64,000 bases of DNA, from positions 9,125,568 through 9,189,567 of the forward strand of contig NC_057925.1 of the NCBI RefSeq assembly GCF_018873765.1, given 5' to 3'. Below the pieces are notes generated by a model. That model did no database searches. It saw only the letters and a program-made list of their open reading frames with translations, and was not told the origin of the DNA. The DNA comes from Telopea speciosissima (Eukaryota > Streptophyta > Magnoliopsida > Proteales > Proteaceae). Each line of letters starts with the position of its first letter. Position 1 is the first letter of the stretch. Positions 1-11,646 of this stretch are shown in pieces. The position numbers and the translations under genes were made by a program.

Positions 1-76
1 GACATTTTATAGAAACATCTTTTTATAAAATATTACATCAAACACTATTTCAAATTCAATAACCTATGAAACCAAC

Positions 77-3000
77 CTGAAAGGCATTATCAGGGCAGCC
101 ACGGAAGAACTTAGCGATAGGTCCAGCACCGACTGCAAGTGGTGGTCGTAGAGAGACAGTAGGAGCAGGAAGCCAAACAAGCATAAAATCTGCAATGATG
201 GCCATGAACTAAGAATTGGAATGTGTTAGCAAGATATATAATCTAGGAGATTAGAACAGTACATGGCTCCCAACTAATGAAAAAGAAGGGAAAAAAAAAA
301 ACTTCAAGTGCAACCTGGCAAGATGCTTCTAATAGTAAATAATCCTGTGAAAAAAACTTTGATTAGATATGTCATCACTTACATAGGGTAAAATCTAACA
401 CCCCTCAAACTATCCTGGAAAGTTGGATGATAGAATAAGACTGGAATATCCAACAAACACTTCAATATCACTAGTAACTAGGAAGTGAGGAAAGAGATTT
501 CTCCTAGTTACGAAGTCAAACATGTTCACACAAGGAAGGCATGCAGCTACAAACTGCAGCAGAACGTTAACCAGTTCTAGATCATGTGCCGTCAAGAATT
601 TGTATTGCACTGGTCTAATATTTTTGCCACATTCTTTCAAATGAATCCTGATAATTGTTTCAAGCATGGGTAAAGGCATCCCTTGTGAGCAACACCCTGC
701 ATTGCCACCACTGCCAAGGGCCAACATTTGGCAACCCAGTGAAGTAGCACCCAGTTCTTTAACAAAGAAGACAATATTCCCATGCCAGGTGGGACAAAAA
801 CGAGTATAAACATTACAATTAGTACAGGAGAACAGGATTCATCTTGTCATTTGGGAAGTGACGCTTCAGAAAGTGAGAGCATAGAGTGGACTATATGATA
901 TAAAGAGATGGATAATTACGATGTATGGTTACAGTATACAAAATACTAAGGTGAGATAAAACTAGAGCTGTTTAGAGTGTCCATTGAATCTTATAAAATG
1001 GGTGAGGGGGATGACTAAGATGCAAGATTGACATGGAGAAGATTCATAAGCTAGTAGAGGGAAGTTATCTTGAAAGGTTTATCAAAAAAGATGGGTCTTC
1101 AAGAAGATGGCAAAGAATTATGACATGTGTTGCTCTTTTCCTGTTAATTGTGAATGGTGCATCCTAAGACTGCATCCACAGTTCTAGAAGGTTTCTAAAG
1201 TCAATATTCTTCTAAGTTGTTCTTTTCATATTGGTGATAGATGCCTCAGGTAAGTTCTTATCAAAGGAAAAGAGTTTGGCATGATAATTGGGTAGGTGCC
1301 TAATGGGGCTAGATCACATCAAAGTGTGTCTTTGACTCTTTGACACTTTAATTTTCTAACAACCATCCTTCCAATATGTTATATGACCTATTTTAAGGCT
1401 ATAATGTTGTCTGGATTGGTCCCCATCAAAACTGTTACTGTAAGCCAATTTTTAGGAGATATGGAATAAGAATGTTTTCCAGAGGAAACAGATGCCAGGT
1501 TCTGTTCAGTCCCCCCATAGGCTCTCAAGTGCTGTGAGGGATGCAAGGATCTTCTAATTAAAGTGCAAATGGGGGTTTCTTGGTGGCCTAATACTAGAGG
1601 TGACTAATAAAGAAGGTGGGAGAGAATACACTTTTTGGGACACTGGGAAAACAAACATTACCAAGAGTTTAAGCATCTTACTCAGTACCAGCCCTTGTTC
1701 AGGTATATACTGTGGACCGCATAAGGAAAAGGACCCTCATATGGCATGTAGAAGTGTGCAATGTTTTTGCAACGAGGAGAGTGATGCATGCACCCAGCAG
1801 TTTGATGCCCTGGAGAATGCAGTCAATGCACTGCTTTGCAATGTTGGGGTTTGTGGAGTTTAAGGTATCTATGGATCTTTCATGATATACAGACACTAAC
1901 CCCATGACCGTGCCTCCACTTTCCTCGAGGGCAGGAAGCACACCAGCAGTGTGCGTTGCGTGATTCCAGTTTGTTTTTTGCACTGAACTGGGTGGACTGG
2001 AAGATAACTTCGATTCGCTAGGCCAGCAGCGTTAGCGGAATGTAGTTTTCTTTGCTGCTAGAGTGCACTTCCGTTTTCTATGCTGCTAACCTAGTTTAGG
2101 GGTTTTCTAAGCTAGGTGGGTGAGAATCAAAAGTAGTGCAAGTTGCTCGAATTGATAAATCAATTTCAGGGAAGTGGGTGCTAGTCCCTTGGTGTCCCAG
2201 TCATTAATATCGCCAGCACCACCATAAGCAAAGCATGAATCTGGAGAACTGCTACGCCAAAAGCCAAGCGAAGGACCCACATCTCCAAAAAAACCCGACC
2301 ACGTCAGGTGAAGTCTTTTAGATACTTCTTTCCACGCTTCGGTCCCCCATATTCGGATCCAGCACGAAATCTGTACCCACACTTGCACTTGCTTGAATGC
2401 CAGTAAGTTATGTTACTAGAATAGGCGGTTGGCTGCTGCGCTACAGATCACCAGAAGGGTCTTTTCCTTTGGTTGTGGAAGTGACCCTGCTTGCTATTCT
2501 ATCATCCCTTACCCGGCACAGCCTCCTTCTCCAGGATCAATAGCCCAGATACACTACCACTACCCGTGGCGAACTCACTTTTTTAATTTTTTTTTGGGGG
2601 GAGAGGGGAGTGGGTGGGAAATCTATCTGTATAAACATTGCAACTAATTGACTTCGTTTCAGGTACAACTGGTCTTCCATAATTTCCATTTATTGGGAAA
2701 ATATGTAAAACGTGTCAACATATATACACTTTTTGGTTTTGTTTCATTTGGGCAGCATCTCCAATATTTTTGAATCATATGTTTTATAGACATACATTTC
2801 AGCTATACACTACAACTTCTGCACCATTTGAAAAAGAAAGTATGCTGTTCTCTGCTTGGCAACAGATTCCTAGCAGAGAACCTAGCACCAGCATTAAGGT
2901 TTAGGGAGGTAGCTGTGAGCCAGGAACAGGGAGTTGTCTGAGTACTATACTACTATGACTCAGGGCTTAGAATAGTGTGTCCTACCACATACATTGTTTG

Positions 3001-5592
3001 CCAAGAAGCTTGTGCATTCAAGATGTCAGTATGCCCTTATCCTATTCCTGTCTTTGTTAGGAATTTACTGGCAGTTTGCCGGTTGCACAACTAAGACTTC
3101 AACCAAAGCAGAGGCAAGGAAGCTTCCTCACCCACTCGGGCTAGGTTTCAAGGCTACAGAAAAGTACACACGGGATTTGCCCAGTCCTTGGAGCTATGCT
3201 TATTCCCCTAAGCTTATAGTGCACTGGGGAACGAATATGCCTACACTATCTCACCAGGAATTTTGAATGCCAAGACTTCTCGCTCCCAATGAGACTGCCA
3301 AGACTTTCGTGCTCCCAACAAAAATAGGCATTTAAAGAAATCAGTTAGGAACCTAAACTGATCACTCCCTGAAGGCAATCGGAGGCAATCAGTTTTTACT
3401 TAACAGGGGAGCGACTTTCTGTAACACTCAGCTACTCAGACTTGTGTGTGATCTTCCCTAATATCTTCTTTATCCCCGACATAACTGGCCTTCCTTAACA
3501 AACATCACTCTTCCTTTCTTTCCACTGATGCTCCAGCTCACGTCTCACTCGGTGATTTGCTTAGTTGAAGGCTTTACAAACTCCCAAAGCACCAGGGTTC
3601 TCCACAGGGGCAGCATGGGAAACTGCGGTGGAACCATCTTTACTATTTCATAACAGAGGTCAAATCATATGATATACTGGTCAAGCTATAATATGAGATA
3701 CTTGTCAAATTGTTTCTCAACTAAGAGAATCCGAACCATAGACCTGGAATACTGTTGTAAAAGAAGCCAGTTTTAAATTGACAAATTCAAGCAAGTTTAA
3801 CAAGAACAAATAATTGAATTCCCTATCAAGCTCCATGCCCCTAGTTCCATCTATACACAAATTTGATCAAAGACATTACACATTAAGACTGGGTATATAA
3901 GGCTGTAGAACTTTCTCTGAGCTCAAATCACTTACCTTTTGAAACCACAGGGCAACACTTTAATATAGTATATTTAACATCCAAAGCAAAGCACTTGACA
4001 GTGAAGTCAATGACATTGTTGACATCTTTTGCCTCAATTAACATTCTTTCAGGGACTGGTTATAGTGAGAATTATCTGACCAGCCGCTGATCAAGTTTTG
4101 AGTGAGTGTTTTAACCATTTGCAGTCCGAGCTCCCTCTGTATCAAGGCCAAACACAGGGGGGGGGGGGGGGGAAGTAGTTCAATATTTTCTTTTGTACAT
4201 TCCCTAGAGGGTGGGACTTACCACATCAGCCAAAACAAAATCCAGCTCCTTGAAAAAATTCTCTCTCCTTCGTTCCCACTCTGCAGCAGTCTGTCAGAAG
4301 TAGAGCCAACAGATTAATACACAATTGACAAATAATACAATCCACCAAAATATAATTTGGGAGGCTAAAAAAAAGAAGAGCTCGATGACAGAAAGCATGG
4401 TTGGAAACCCAATTATAGAGCATGAGCAGGTTAAAGACATGATCATACTACGACACAAGGTATTATTCCTAGGAAAGGTAATACTATAAATGATTGAAAG
4501 CGTCAAATCCTTCATCAAAGAACAATGAAGATATTTGTAATAAAAGGGTGGGGGTTCAAAAGACTTCTAGGCTGTCTGATATTGATAAGAGCTGTAAATG
4601 TAGCAACTTTGGAAAACCCAACACAGTCAAGATATTGTCTGTACGATTAATTTCAACTTTCAAACTTTATCAGATCTATTTTTAGGACAATTAAGTTTAT
4701 GTAACCGTCCAAGCTAATTCCATCTGCAAAAACCGTGAGTCCAGATAACAGAGTAATGTCCTCTATAGGACACATGGAAGCAATACAATGTAGGTAAAGA
4801 GTTTAGTCTCCACGAACGGGGAGAGGATCCGGATTCAAAACCGCAACCTCCCCTAATTAATCCATCTAATCATATAAATGAGAATTCAAGCCATTTAAAA
4901 AATACATCCTAATGGCATTTTAATCAAACACTGAGATCTTCTGAAAATTCACCAAGAAAGAATCGGAACCAATGAATCAAACAATGATCCATTAACAGTT
5001 CATAAACACATAAATACTAGTAAAATAGAAACAATGTCAGCAGAGAAACGAAAAGCAATCATACCTTAGTGAAGATACCAACGCCGCATTCCATAGAAAC
5101 TTTAGCCAAGAAGAGATCATCAGCCAGGAGCCGTTCCTTGAAGCCTCCGAACTGAAGCAACCACCGGAAAAGCGGCGACTTCTCCAATTCAAAATATCGG
5201 TACACAATCGATCCAGGAATCCTCCCAGACTCAATCGCCGAAGCTAGATCCGAAGGCATACTATCCATAGACCTGCCTACCTCCGCAAGCGCAAGGACAG
5301 CCTCCTCCTTGTTCTTATCTCCGGCATCATCCCCTTCACCACCATCTCCACCTCCGCCACTACTGTAGTCCCCGCCATTTCCACCACTGCTACCGTCTCC
5401 ACCGGAGGAAAGAACAATCATCGGCTTCCGTCTCCGCTTTGCCTGCCATGTCAACGATGAGGCGGAATTGGAAGGTTTGAAAGGGGCGAAGAGGCGGAGG
5501 GAGGAAGAACAAGCAGATGAAGAGCAGTGGTAGTTGAGCTTGGGAAGGGAAATAGAGCATGTCGACGAACTGAAAGTGGCAGCGATCGCCAT
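77..5592 (-). CDS. RETICULATA-RELATED-like (DUF3411) plastid membrane protein, 5' three exons
   Basis: Three exons join in phase: 5065-5592 (exon 1, start at 5592), 4222-4290 (exon 2, 23 codons) and 77-208 (exon 3, 44 codons); the gene leaves the window at the left. Exon 1 begins with a Ser-rich, acid-poor stretch of about 55 residues typical of a chloroplast transit peptide, then a Gly/Ser/Asp-rich linker (about residues 65-95), then the conserved start of the DUF3411 domain (FRWLLQFGGFKERLLADDLF). Exon 2 encodes the charged ERRRENFFKEL block. Exon 3 encodes a hydrophobic segment with FMLVWLPAPTVSLRPPLA and the GCPDNAFQ end of that block. All junctions are GT-AG. Family members sit in the plastid envelope and affect leaf mesophyll development; the biochemical role is unknown. 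Intron 2 is about 4 kb and holds unrelated exon-like sequence. The exact paralogue is not assigned. Confidence 0.9.
410..727 (-). other. Unassigned exon-like ORF inside the DUF3411 intron
   Basis: The minus strand stays open for 105 codons and ends in TAG near 410. The composition is protein-like rather than repetitive, with a hydrophobic helix-like stretch (VNVLLQFVAACLPCVNMFDF) followed by RRNLFPHFLVTSDIEVF. The true 5' limit is uncertain: several AG acceptors occur near 690-700, so the ATG at 727 need not be a start. I do not recognise the family. It shares the strand of the surrounding DUF3411 gene but does not match the expected next part of that protein, which is exon 3 at 77-208. It could be a captured gene fragment, an alternative terminal exon, or chance. 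Confidence 0.3.
728..3935. other. Long intron interior, no recognisable feature
   Basis: This is the bulk of the 4-kb second intron of the DUF3411 gene. Short open frames occur on both strands, but none has recognisable domains or consistent splice sites. No terminal repeats or poly(A) tails were found. An 18-nt G run lies just beyond it at about 4157-4173. Confidence 0.5.
3936..4055 (-). other. Unassigned 120-nt exon-like segment, good splice sites
   Basis: On the minus strand an AG acceptor at 4057-4056 is followed by 120 nt that are open in one frame. They code for PERMLIEAKDVNNVIDF and then FALDVKYTILKCCPVVSK, and end in a consensus G|GTAAGT donor at 3935. It lies 170 bp downstream of exon 2 of the DUF3411 gene on the same strand but is not part of that protein. 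Its family is not recognised. It may belong to the same captured gene fragment as the open frame at 410-727. Confidence 0.35.
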
Positions 5593-5750
5593 GGCCTTGT
5601 ATTTGTTCTTCTCCGACTCTCTCTTTCGCTCAGACCGAGCTTCAGATAGAGAGAGAGAGAAGAGAGAGAAGAGAGAGAGGTTTTATTGGGTTGGTCGTTT
5701 ATATGGGGTTGGTGGGTGCAGGGTTGAAACTTTGGTGTAGAAGTTTAGTA
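5593..5750 (-). promoter_or_regulatory. Promoter and pyrimidine-rich leader of the DUF3411 gene
   Basis: A TATAAA box reads on the minus strand at 5698-5703, about 105 bp before the start codon. It would place transcription start near 5670. The leader between them is a CT-rich run (GA-rich on the plus strand, 5646-5680), a common feature of plant 5' UTRs. No transcript evidence is available; this is a positional inference. Confidence 0.45.
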
Positions 5751-6446
5751 TTTAGTACGTGCGCGGAGTGTTGGTGATGGAGTGAAGGAGGACGAAAGAG
5801 TTGCAGAGTAGAGGGTCGGTCCATGTCCAATTAATTGACAGGTCAGCTTTTTTATTTTTATGAGTGGAGATTCGGGATCTTGGATTGCCGGATTAGATAA
5901 AAGTTTTGTGGCATTGGTTCTATGGTCGGAAAAGTCAAACAAGAAAGCCAAAACTCAAAAGAGGAGACGACGTGTCATGTGTGGGTGGCAGGGTGCAATA
6001 GGAACGTAAATGGATAGTCCAGAGTCCGTATTGTATCCTTTTACGATATTTTGTATTTAAAGGTTTTGGTTTTATAAACACTTGTCTGAATTTATTCAAA
6101 AGTTAATTGTATGCGGTTACAGATATTTCAACTCGGATATTATCTACTTCGCTCAAATTTGATTATAAAAATAGGGCAAGAGATCTCTACTTGGGCCTGA
6201 TTTGGTATTATTTCTATTTCAATTTCAGGTGGTTATTTTTATTTTTGAAATTATTTGGTTTGTTTTTTGCATCTTATTTCAGTGAAATAGAAATTCTGAA
6301 ATAGCTGAGGAGTTGTTTCAAAATTTCTATTTCATTTGATTTAGCACTCTTGCTCTTGAATGAACACATGGTTAATTTCAGGGGCAAAGTAGTAATTTTA
6401 TGTTAAAAATAAAGCACCACCCTTCTTCTCCTAATGGTCTCACCAT

Positions 6447-6625
6447 CACCACCCCACTCCCACCATTGCCACCACCACCACCACCATTACCACCACTACT
6501 ACCCTGTTACCACCACCACCACTACCCCGCTACCACCACCACCACCACTACCCTGCCATCACCACCACCGCCACCACTGCCGTTGCCACCACTACCGCTG
6601 CCACCACCACCATTGCCATCGTCAC
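6447..6625. repeat. Imperfect CCA/CAC microsatellite, left half
   Basis: About 180 bp of imperfect CCA trinucleotides with scattered T and G substitutions. It continues after the LTR at 7250-7320. It creates proline- or histidine-rich open frames that should not be taken for genes. Confidence 0.85.
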
Positions 6626-7249
6626 TGATAAATCCAAAATTACACCAATCAATCGTGAGCTGCCACATGTTCCGGCCCAAGTGGGAAGGCCATCCCAAGC
6701 CCGGCCACCTTACATCTCACTTGATTGCCCTGGAAGACAAAGGACCAATAAAGAAGTCCAAGAACCAAGTCCAGGTACTGCACACAGGCTACTACCGTCA
6801 ACACAAGATATACATCATCTCATGGGTAGAGGGTACTACTAACCAGAGGCATAGTTCCAGATGGACTCATGTACCAAGGACCTTATCCAACACACAAAGA
6901 CGCATGAATGTCTATCTACCAGGAACATCCTCCGTACTGGGACTCTATCTCCCGTAGGAGAGCAACCAATCAAGAGAGGAACCCTACTACCTAGGAACGT
7001 ATATCTACTACAAGGACTACTCGTCACCAACTGGGACTCTCCACACCACCTTACTCCATTATAAATACAAAGGTACTCTATCCCATTAAGGCATCTTGAA
7101 TTCTAACTATTCATCTATTTGCTCAGAGAGATCTAACTTAGGCATTGGAGAGTCCTAGGTTGGAACCACATCGGTTCTCCCTTGTCACTCAGGTCATTTT
7201 GCAGGTTGCGGCGCTCGAAGGGACCGCCAGGCGATTTCTTGACGCAACA
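6626..7249 (+). mobile_element. Solo LTR inserted in the microsatellite
   Basis: This segment begins TGATAAATCC and ends CGCAACA, the TG...CA pattern of LTRs. It is flanked by near-identical 5-bp sequences (GTCAC at 6621-6625, GCCAC at 7250-7254). It separates two halves of the CCA microsatellite. A TATAAATA box near 7061 and an R/U5-like tail (from about 7140, ending in TTTTGCAGG and a GC-rich stretch) match common plant LTR organisation. No internal retrotransposon sequence remains, so it is read as a solo LTR left by LTR-LTR recombination. Confidence 0.6.
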
Positions 7250-7502
7250 GCCACCACCACCACCCCCACTACTTTCACGTCACCACCACCACTACCCCGC
7301 CGCCACCACCACCATCCTTCCCAAAGAAATATAGAGAATCTATTATTAGAATTTGAACTATCAAATGGATTTTTTTTCTTCTTGAAATATTTCATATTGA
7401 TACAATCAAACAATTTCGATTTTTTGACCAAAAATCTATTTGTTGACTATTTCAAGAAATCAATCCAAAATTGAAATAGAAATCATACCAAATCAGGCCT
7501 TG

Positions 7503-8463
7503 GTCGCATGATTTCTACATCAGCGTTTGGATCAATAGGAGAACACCTCTTAGTATCCACTCAGAGGGCAAGGGTGTCATTTCATGGTGTCCTATTAGAG
7601 GGCATAGGGGGTGCAACCAAGTAGGAATTTTTTTCCATAAAAATATGTGCAAAAGAATGTTAACAAATCGTGTGGTTCTTGGGACCAGACATAGGACTGT
7701 GCAAAATTACCATGCAACCCACAGTGAACTAAAAAATCTCATTTAGTCATGCTCCTGCACATATTCTTATTGGCCCCCATGTTGGTACAAGCGCTACATG
7801 ACCAGACAACGATCTCTTGCCATAAAAAAGGGCAAGAGAATGCTAACTAGCCGTGTTGCCCCTGCACCAGCGTTGTAGCCAATGAAAGTGTGCATAGAGG
7901 CATTGATTTGGATGCGATTTTTTATTTCACTGGGGGTTTAACGTTCTTTTTAGTTTTGTGCACATAAGCATTGGTTTGTGTCTAGATCCATCTGGACGTC
8001 ACTATGCCTAGTAAAGAATAATGCTTCACTATTTGCCACTTGTTTGTACATGGGTTAATCTAAGTCTAATTAAGCAAGGAAAGTTACTCAAACTCTGATT
8101 CAAAGCTTTAAATACCAAGCTGGATATTTCATAGCATGGACTCTCAACCCCTCTCTTTTTTACTGCCCAGGTCTTTTAGAATTAATTTATAACCAACCAT
8201 AAGGACGAGCTTTTATTAGTAAAGTCAAGCTCCTACCTTCAATACACCTTGGGAGGACCATGGGGGTAGACTGATAGAGGAAAATGGACGGAACTGTATT
8301 GTTACCCGGGTTGCAGGAATGTTCCTGTTACCCGGTTCATAGGCAAAGAAATGAAATAAAAAAGGGTATTTTTGAAAATACTATAACTTAGGAGGGTATT
8401 TGTGAACCCTAAGGTGATGTGAATTATTTCATTTATTTGGCAGTGAACCTTAGGAAAAAAGGA
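7503..8463. other. Intergenic, no recognisable feature
   Basis: A+T-rich sequence between the TIR element and the LINE fragment. No extended open frames, terminal repeats or RNA genes were seen. Confidence 0.5.
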
Positions 8464-9060
8464 TTTTTTTTTTTGTTTTTTGGAAAAGTAGAAACAAGAC
8501 TTTGTTGATGATTAATGTGACAAACTCATGGGAAAAAGATATATCGTCTCTTCAATCCATGGGTTGGAATTGGGCCAAACCATCATATATATTATCAACA
8601 ATGCCATCCTTGGTTGGGAATCAATTATATTGCCTAGCTCCCTTGGAACAAAACTGAAACTATAAGATTCAAAGCAAGGTAACATATACAAAACATCCTT
8701 CAGGATGGATCTGACCATCAAACTGGATTTGTTTTGTTGCAGATAAGAAATCACTTCTATATTGTTTGATTCGATGATAATTCGATCACAACCTTTTGAA
8801 ATAGACTTGAGTAATGCTGATCTGATAGCTAAGGCTTCACCCATGATTGGCATATGAAAAGAAGATGGAGAAGATATTGCAAACAGTATACTGCCAAGAT
8901 GGATTCTATAAATAAAACCAAGACTACCCCTTGTAGGTTCATGTTCTGTCATGATCTGAATAGATGTGTGAGCCATTGGTAAAGTGTTTTGGCATTCCTT
9001 GAATGAAACTATCGTTTGCCGAATCATATCCTCAGGACCGTCGGCAAAAAACGGAATCAT
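8464..9060 (-). pseudogene. 3' end of an L1-type LINE: RNase H domain fragment with poly(A) tail
   Basis: The minus-strand frame 8512-9060 encodes a plant-LINE RNase H-like domain (RVT_3 type). GEALAIRSALLKS holds the catalytic Glu, followed by IIIESNNIEVISYLQ and the RELGNIIDS region near the C-terminus. In the second block the usual Asp is replaced by Glu, and the final Asp region is altered, so the enzyme is probably dead. The T run at 8465-8480 is the poly(A) tail seen from the other strand and marks the 3' end. Everything upstream (endonuclease, reverse transcriptase) is missing, so this is a 5'-truncated copy. Confidence 0.7.
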
Positions 9061-9431
9061 TCCATGCGATCCACAGATACCACCTCAAGACATTATGGAC
9101 ACTTCAGATACATATCCTTCATCAAAATCAACTCCCACAATAAAATTAAAAAAATTTGAAATCTTTACCAAGCAGGTATGGATATCTCAACTCCCGCGAG
9201 ACACGTGGTTCTCCCTATTATTGTAATAAAAAAAATACGATCTAAAATCAAAATTAAGCAAACCTACTAAGAAAATATCCTAAAACCATGAGATGACACT
9301 CCTTCGATCCAAACTAATGCTTAGTTTCCATGGTTCCCCATGTTTTAATACAAATAAAATGCATAAGTCGCTAATTAGGGGAATAAGCTAAGCTTTTCTA
9401 CATCTCTATTTTCTGGTTTACAATAAAAACA

Positions 9432-10290
9432 AGAGAAAATTTCTTAGATCTACTAGATTAAAAAAAAAATTACAAAATAAGTATACTTTAAATTTGTTTT
9501 ACATCCATAAAGTTATGTTTTAAAAAGATTTACCCAATCCCCAAATCAGTTAGTTATCATCCCGCTCAAACTATAAACTTCCTAATATACCCTTTGACTC
9601 AATTTTTTCCTTAAAAAAACACTAAAGATAATGCTTTAACCGTTTGCATTATCCAACAAAAAAAAAAAAAAAAAAATTAGTGTAACCGTTTACACTTTGC
9701 ACAACTCATTGAGTTCTCTCTTATTTCTATTTGGCGGGATACTTGTAAGAACTAGCAAAAGTGGTGTTCGCCAGGTGCAGGAAAAAAAAAAATCTGCAAC
9801 AGGGACAAAGAAAGTGAGAGAGAGCCAATACTCACCGGGACTAGTGAAGATGATTAACGAATGGAAGAGGGATAACGAGATAGAGACAAGTGATGATGAT
9901 TAACGAGTGAAAGAAGGATAATGAGATAGAGATAAAGGGAAGCACCTAACCGACTTCTATTAATCTTGCAAGTTTCTCTATTAAAAGGGGAATTCAATAA
10001 GTTGTGCAAACAATGGGGATTTTTTTTTATTTAAAGTGCAAACGGTTACAATTTTTTTTTTTTTTTTGGATAATGCAAACGGTTAAAGCATTATCTTTAG
10101 TGTGTTTTTTAAGGAAGAAAATTGAGTCAAAGGGTATATTAGGAAGTTTATAGTTTGGACAGGATGGTACTAACTGATTTGGGGATTGGGTAAATCTTTT
10201 TAAAATATAACTTTATAGATGTAAAATAAATTTAAAGTATACTTATTTTGTAATTCTTTTTTTAATCTAGTAGATCTAAGAAATTTTCCA
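9432..10290. mobile_element. Non-autonomous element with TIRs of about 280 bp
   Basis: 9432-9710 and 10010-10290 are long, highly similar inverted copies: each holds the same TTTACCCAATCCCCAAATCAG, TTTGACTCAATTTT and AACCGTTTGCATTATCC blocks in opposite orientation. The outer ends read GAAAATTTCTTAGATC. The roughly 300-bp centre encodes only short frames, with no transposase. Very long TIRs and a GAAAATT-type end suggest a Mutator-like MITE; a 9-bp target duplication could not be confirmed. A transcript across it would fold into a long hairpin. Confidence 0.7.
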
Positions 10291-11646
10291 CCCCTGAGGT
10301 TTGACGAAAGGATATTTTCAACCCCAGTTTTGAAAAATTCTGCGTACCCCCCTAAGATTTGCAAACGGTAACAAATAAGTCCATTCCTTCAGTTCATGAC
10401 TAACACTGTTAAAAATTAGACTTGAACTGACGGAATTGCCCTTACAAGAAAAAAAAAACACCTGCAACTCATCTTCCCCAATCGATTTTGGGGAAGATGA
10501 GTACCTAACCATCTCTAAGCACTTTTCCATCATAAAATTCTAGTTTTATTGCAAAACCATACAAGAGGGATTTCAAATCTGAAATTCCGAGTTGCAGCAA
10601 TGACAAGGTTGGACGAATGATACGGTGGCAGCCGAATAAGACGATGCCTTAATATCAATTCCACGAATCGCAATGGTGCTCCAAATCGTTTGGTTTGAAA
10701 GCAGATAATCTCACTAAAGCCATTTTTTACCAGGTTCAAAGAACATCAAAGAAGCATTGAAGACTTAACTTTCCCTATTTCCTTGTGCTTGAGAAGCTTC
10801 ACAGTTCCAACACCTCTCTCTTTCCACTTATTCAAGTTTTATAACTTTTGTCTTCAATTTTTACCAATTTAATAGGTTACAGAGGGGTTGGTGGAAGTAG
10901 GATTGAAACTATTAGTGGATTTTTGAGGATAGGAATAATTGTAGCTATCAGGAAGAATAGGGTTTGTACGGTTTAAAACCCATCTTTTGCCTTCAATTCT
11001 CTCTCCCAATCTCTCATTCTCTCAAAAGTCAGAATCTCTCTTCCCGAGTTCCACTGTGTTGTTTTTTGCAGTGATCATGGCAAGTAATGAGGCAGAACGC
11101 AAAGAGGAGGGAGAGGAAGAGGCAACAGAAGTTGCAACCGGCGAAGACGAAGATACAGGAGCTTAGGTTGCTTCAATCGTTAGGGTTGAAGAAGTTGTTG
11201 TTACCACTGGAGAGGAAGAAGATGTCCTTCTCGACTTGTAATCACTTCGCTTCCAATGACCTAGGCTTTGAAAGTTCTCCGGAGGAGATTACGTTTAGGA
11301 TAAAAAATCTTCCTTCTCCTGGTCGAAAGCCAGATGCTTCGATTGGTATAAAGAAGGGGAAAATCCTTGAGGACTAACTAAGGATAGAGAGAATCGATAA
11401 TGTAATTCCTGTGATTTCTCATGGGAACTTGTGGCAGGTTCCCATGGATTTATTTTTAATTCCTTGCTCTTCTTGCATATAAAACGATTAAATGATTCAT
11501 GAAATTTCCTTAATAATTGACAAAATAATTTGTCGATTTTCACCATGGAAGTTCCATCGGTGATGTAGACGCCGGTAATGGGATGAAAGAACTGAAAGAT
11601 GCATTTGAATCGTCAAACCTCAAAGGTGGTATGTGTAAATTTCCCT
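10288..11646 (+). mobile_element. Pack-MULE-like element carrying a RanBP1 gene fragment
   Basis: The left end (10288-10310) contains CCTGAGGTTTGACGA and the right end (11607-11630) contains its inverted counterpart TCGTCAAACCTCAAAGG. These are the remains of terminal inverted repeats that diverge outside the shared core. Between them lie unrelated sequence and the 5' portion of a RanBP1 gene in plus orientation (about 10980-11240, including leader and first exon). Carrying promoter plus first exon without a transposase is the signature of a Pack-MULE. The left terminus seems to lack about 8 bp found at the right and abuts the preceding TIR element. Confidence 0.55.
11077..11237 (+). pseudogene. 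RANBP1: RanBP1 first-exon fragment with internal stop
   Basis: From the ATG at 11077 the frame reads MASNEAERKEEGEEEA, an acidic run EDEDTGA, a TAG at 11164-11166 where the family has a Gln codon, then VASIVR and VVVTTGEEEDVLLDL. It stops at a GT donor (11238) in the position where plant RanBP1 genes have their first intron. RanBP1 binds Ran-GTP and helps RanGAP in nucleocytoplasmic transport. The Ran-binding domain itself is absent. The CT-rich leader at 10990-11050 is kept upstream. The stop and the absence of further exons make it non-functional for RanBP1, though it could still be transcribed. Confidence 0.75.

Larger units (their letters stand above)
6194..7499. mobile_element. TIR DNA transposon, non-autonomous, PIF/Harbinger-like, carrying a nested LTR
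   Basis: The two ends are inverted repeats of about 32 bp beginning GGCCTGATTTGGTAT (6194 onward; reverse complement ending at 7499). The insertion is flanked on both sides by the trinucleotide TTG (6191-6193 and 7500-7502). A 3-bp duplication and a GGCCTG-type terminus fit the PIF/Harbinger superfamily, although the usual duplication is TWA. No transposase is present. The interior is a (CCA)n/(CAC)n microsatellite interrupted by a solo LTR at 6626-7249. The element proper is therefore about 680 bp, close to MITE size. Confidence 0.7.

Noticed and set aside
4157..4173. G-run as a possible G-quadruplex regulatory site
   Set aside because: A lone mononucleotide run near an exon; no separate G-tracts and possible sequencing slippage.
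6400..6957. 185-codon proline/histidine-rich open frame
   Set aside because: Its first half is translated CCA microsatellite and the rest is LTR sequence; no gene signals.
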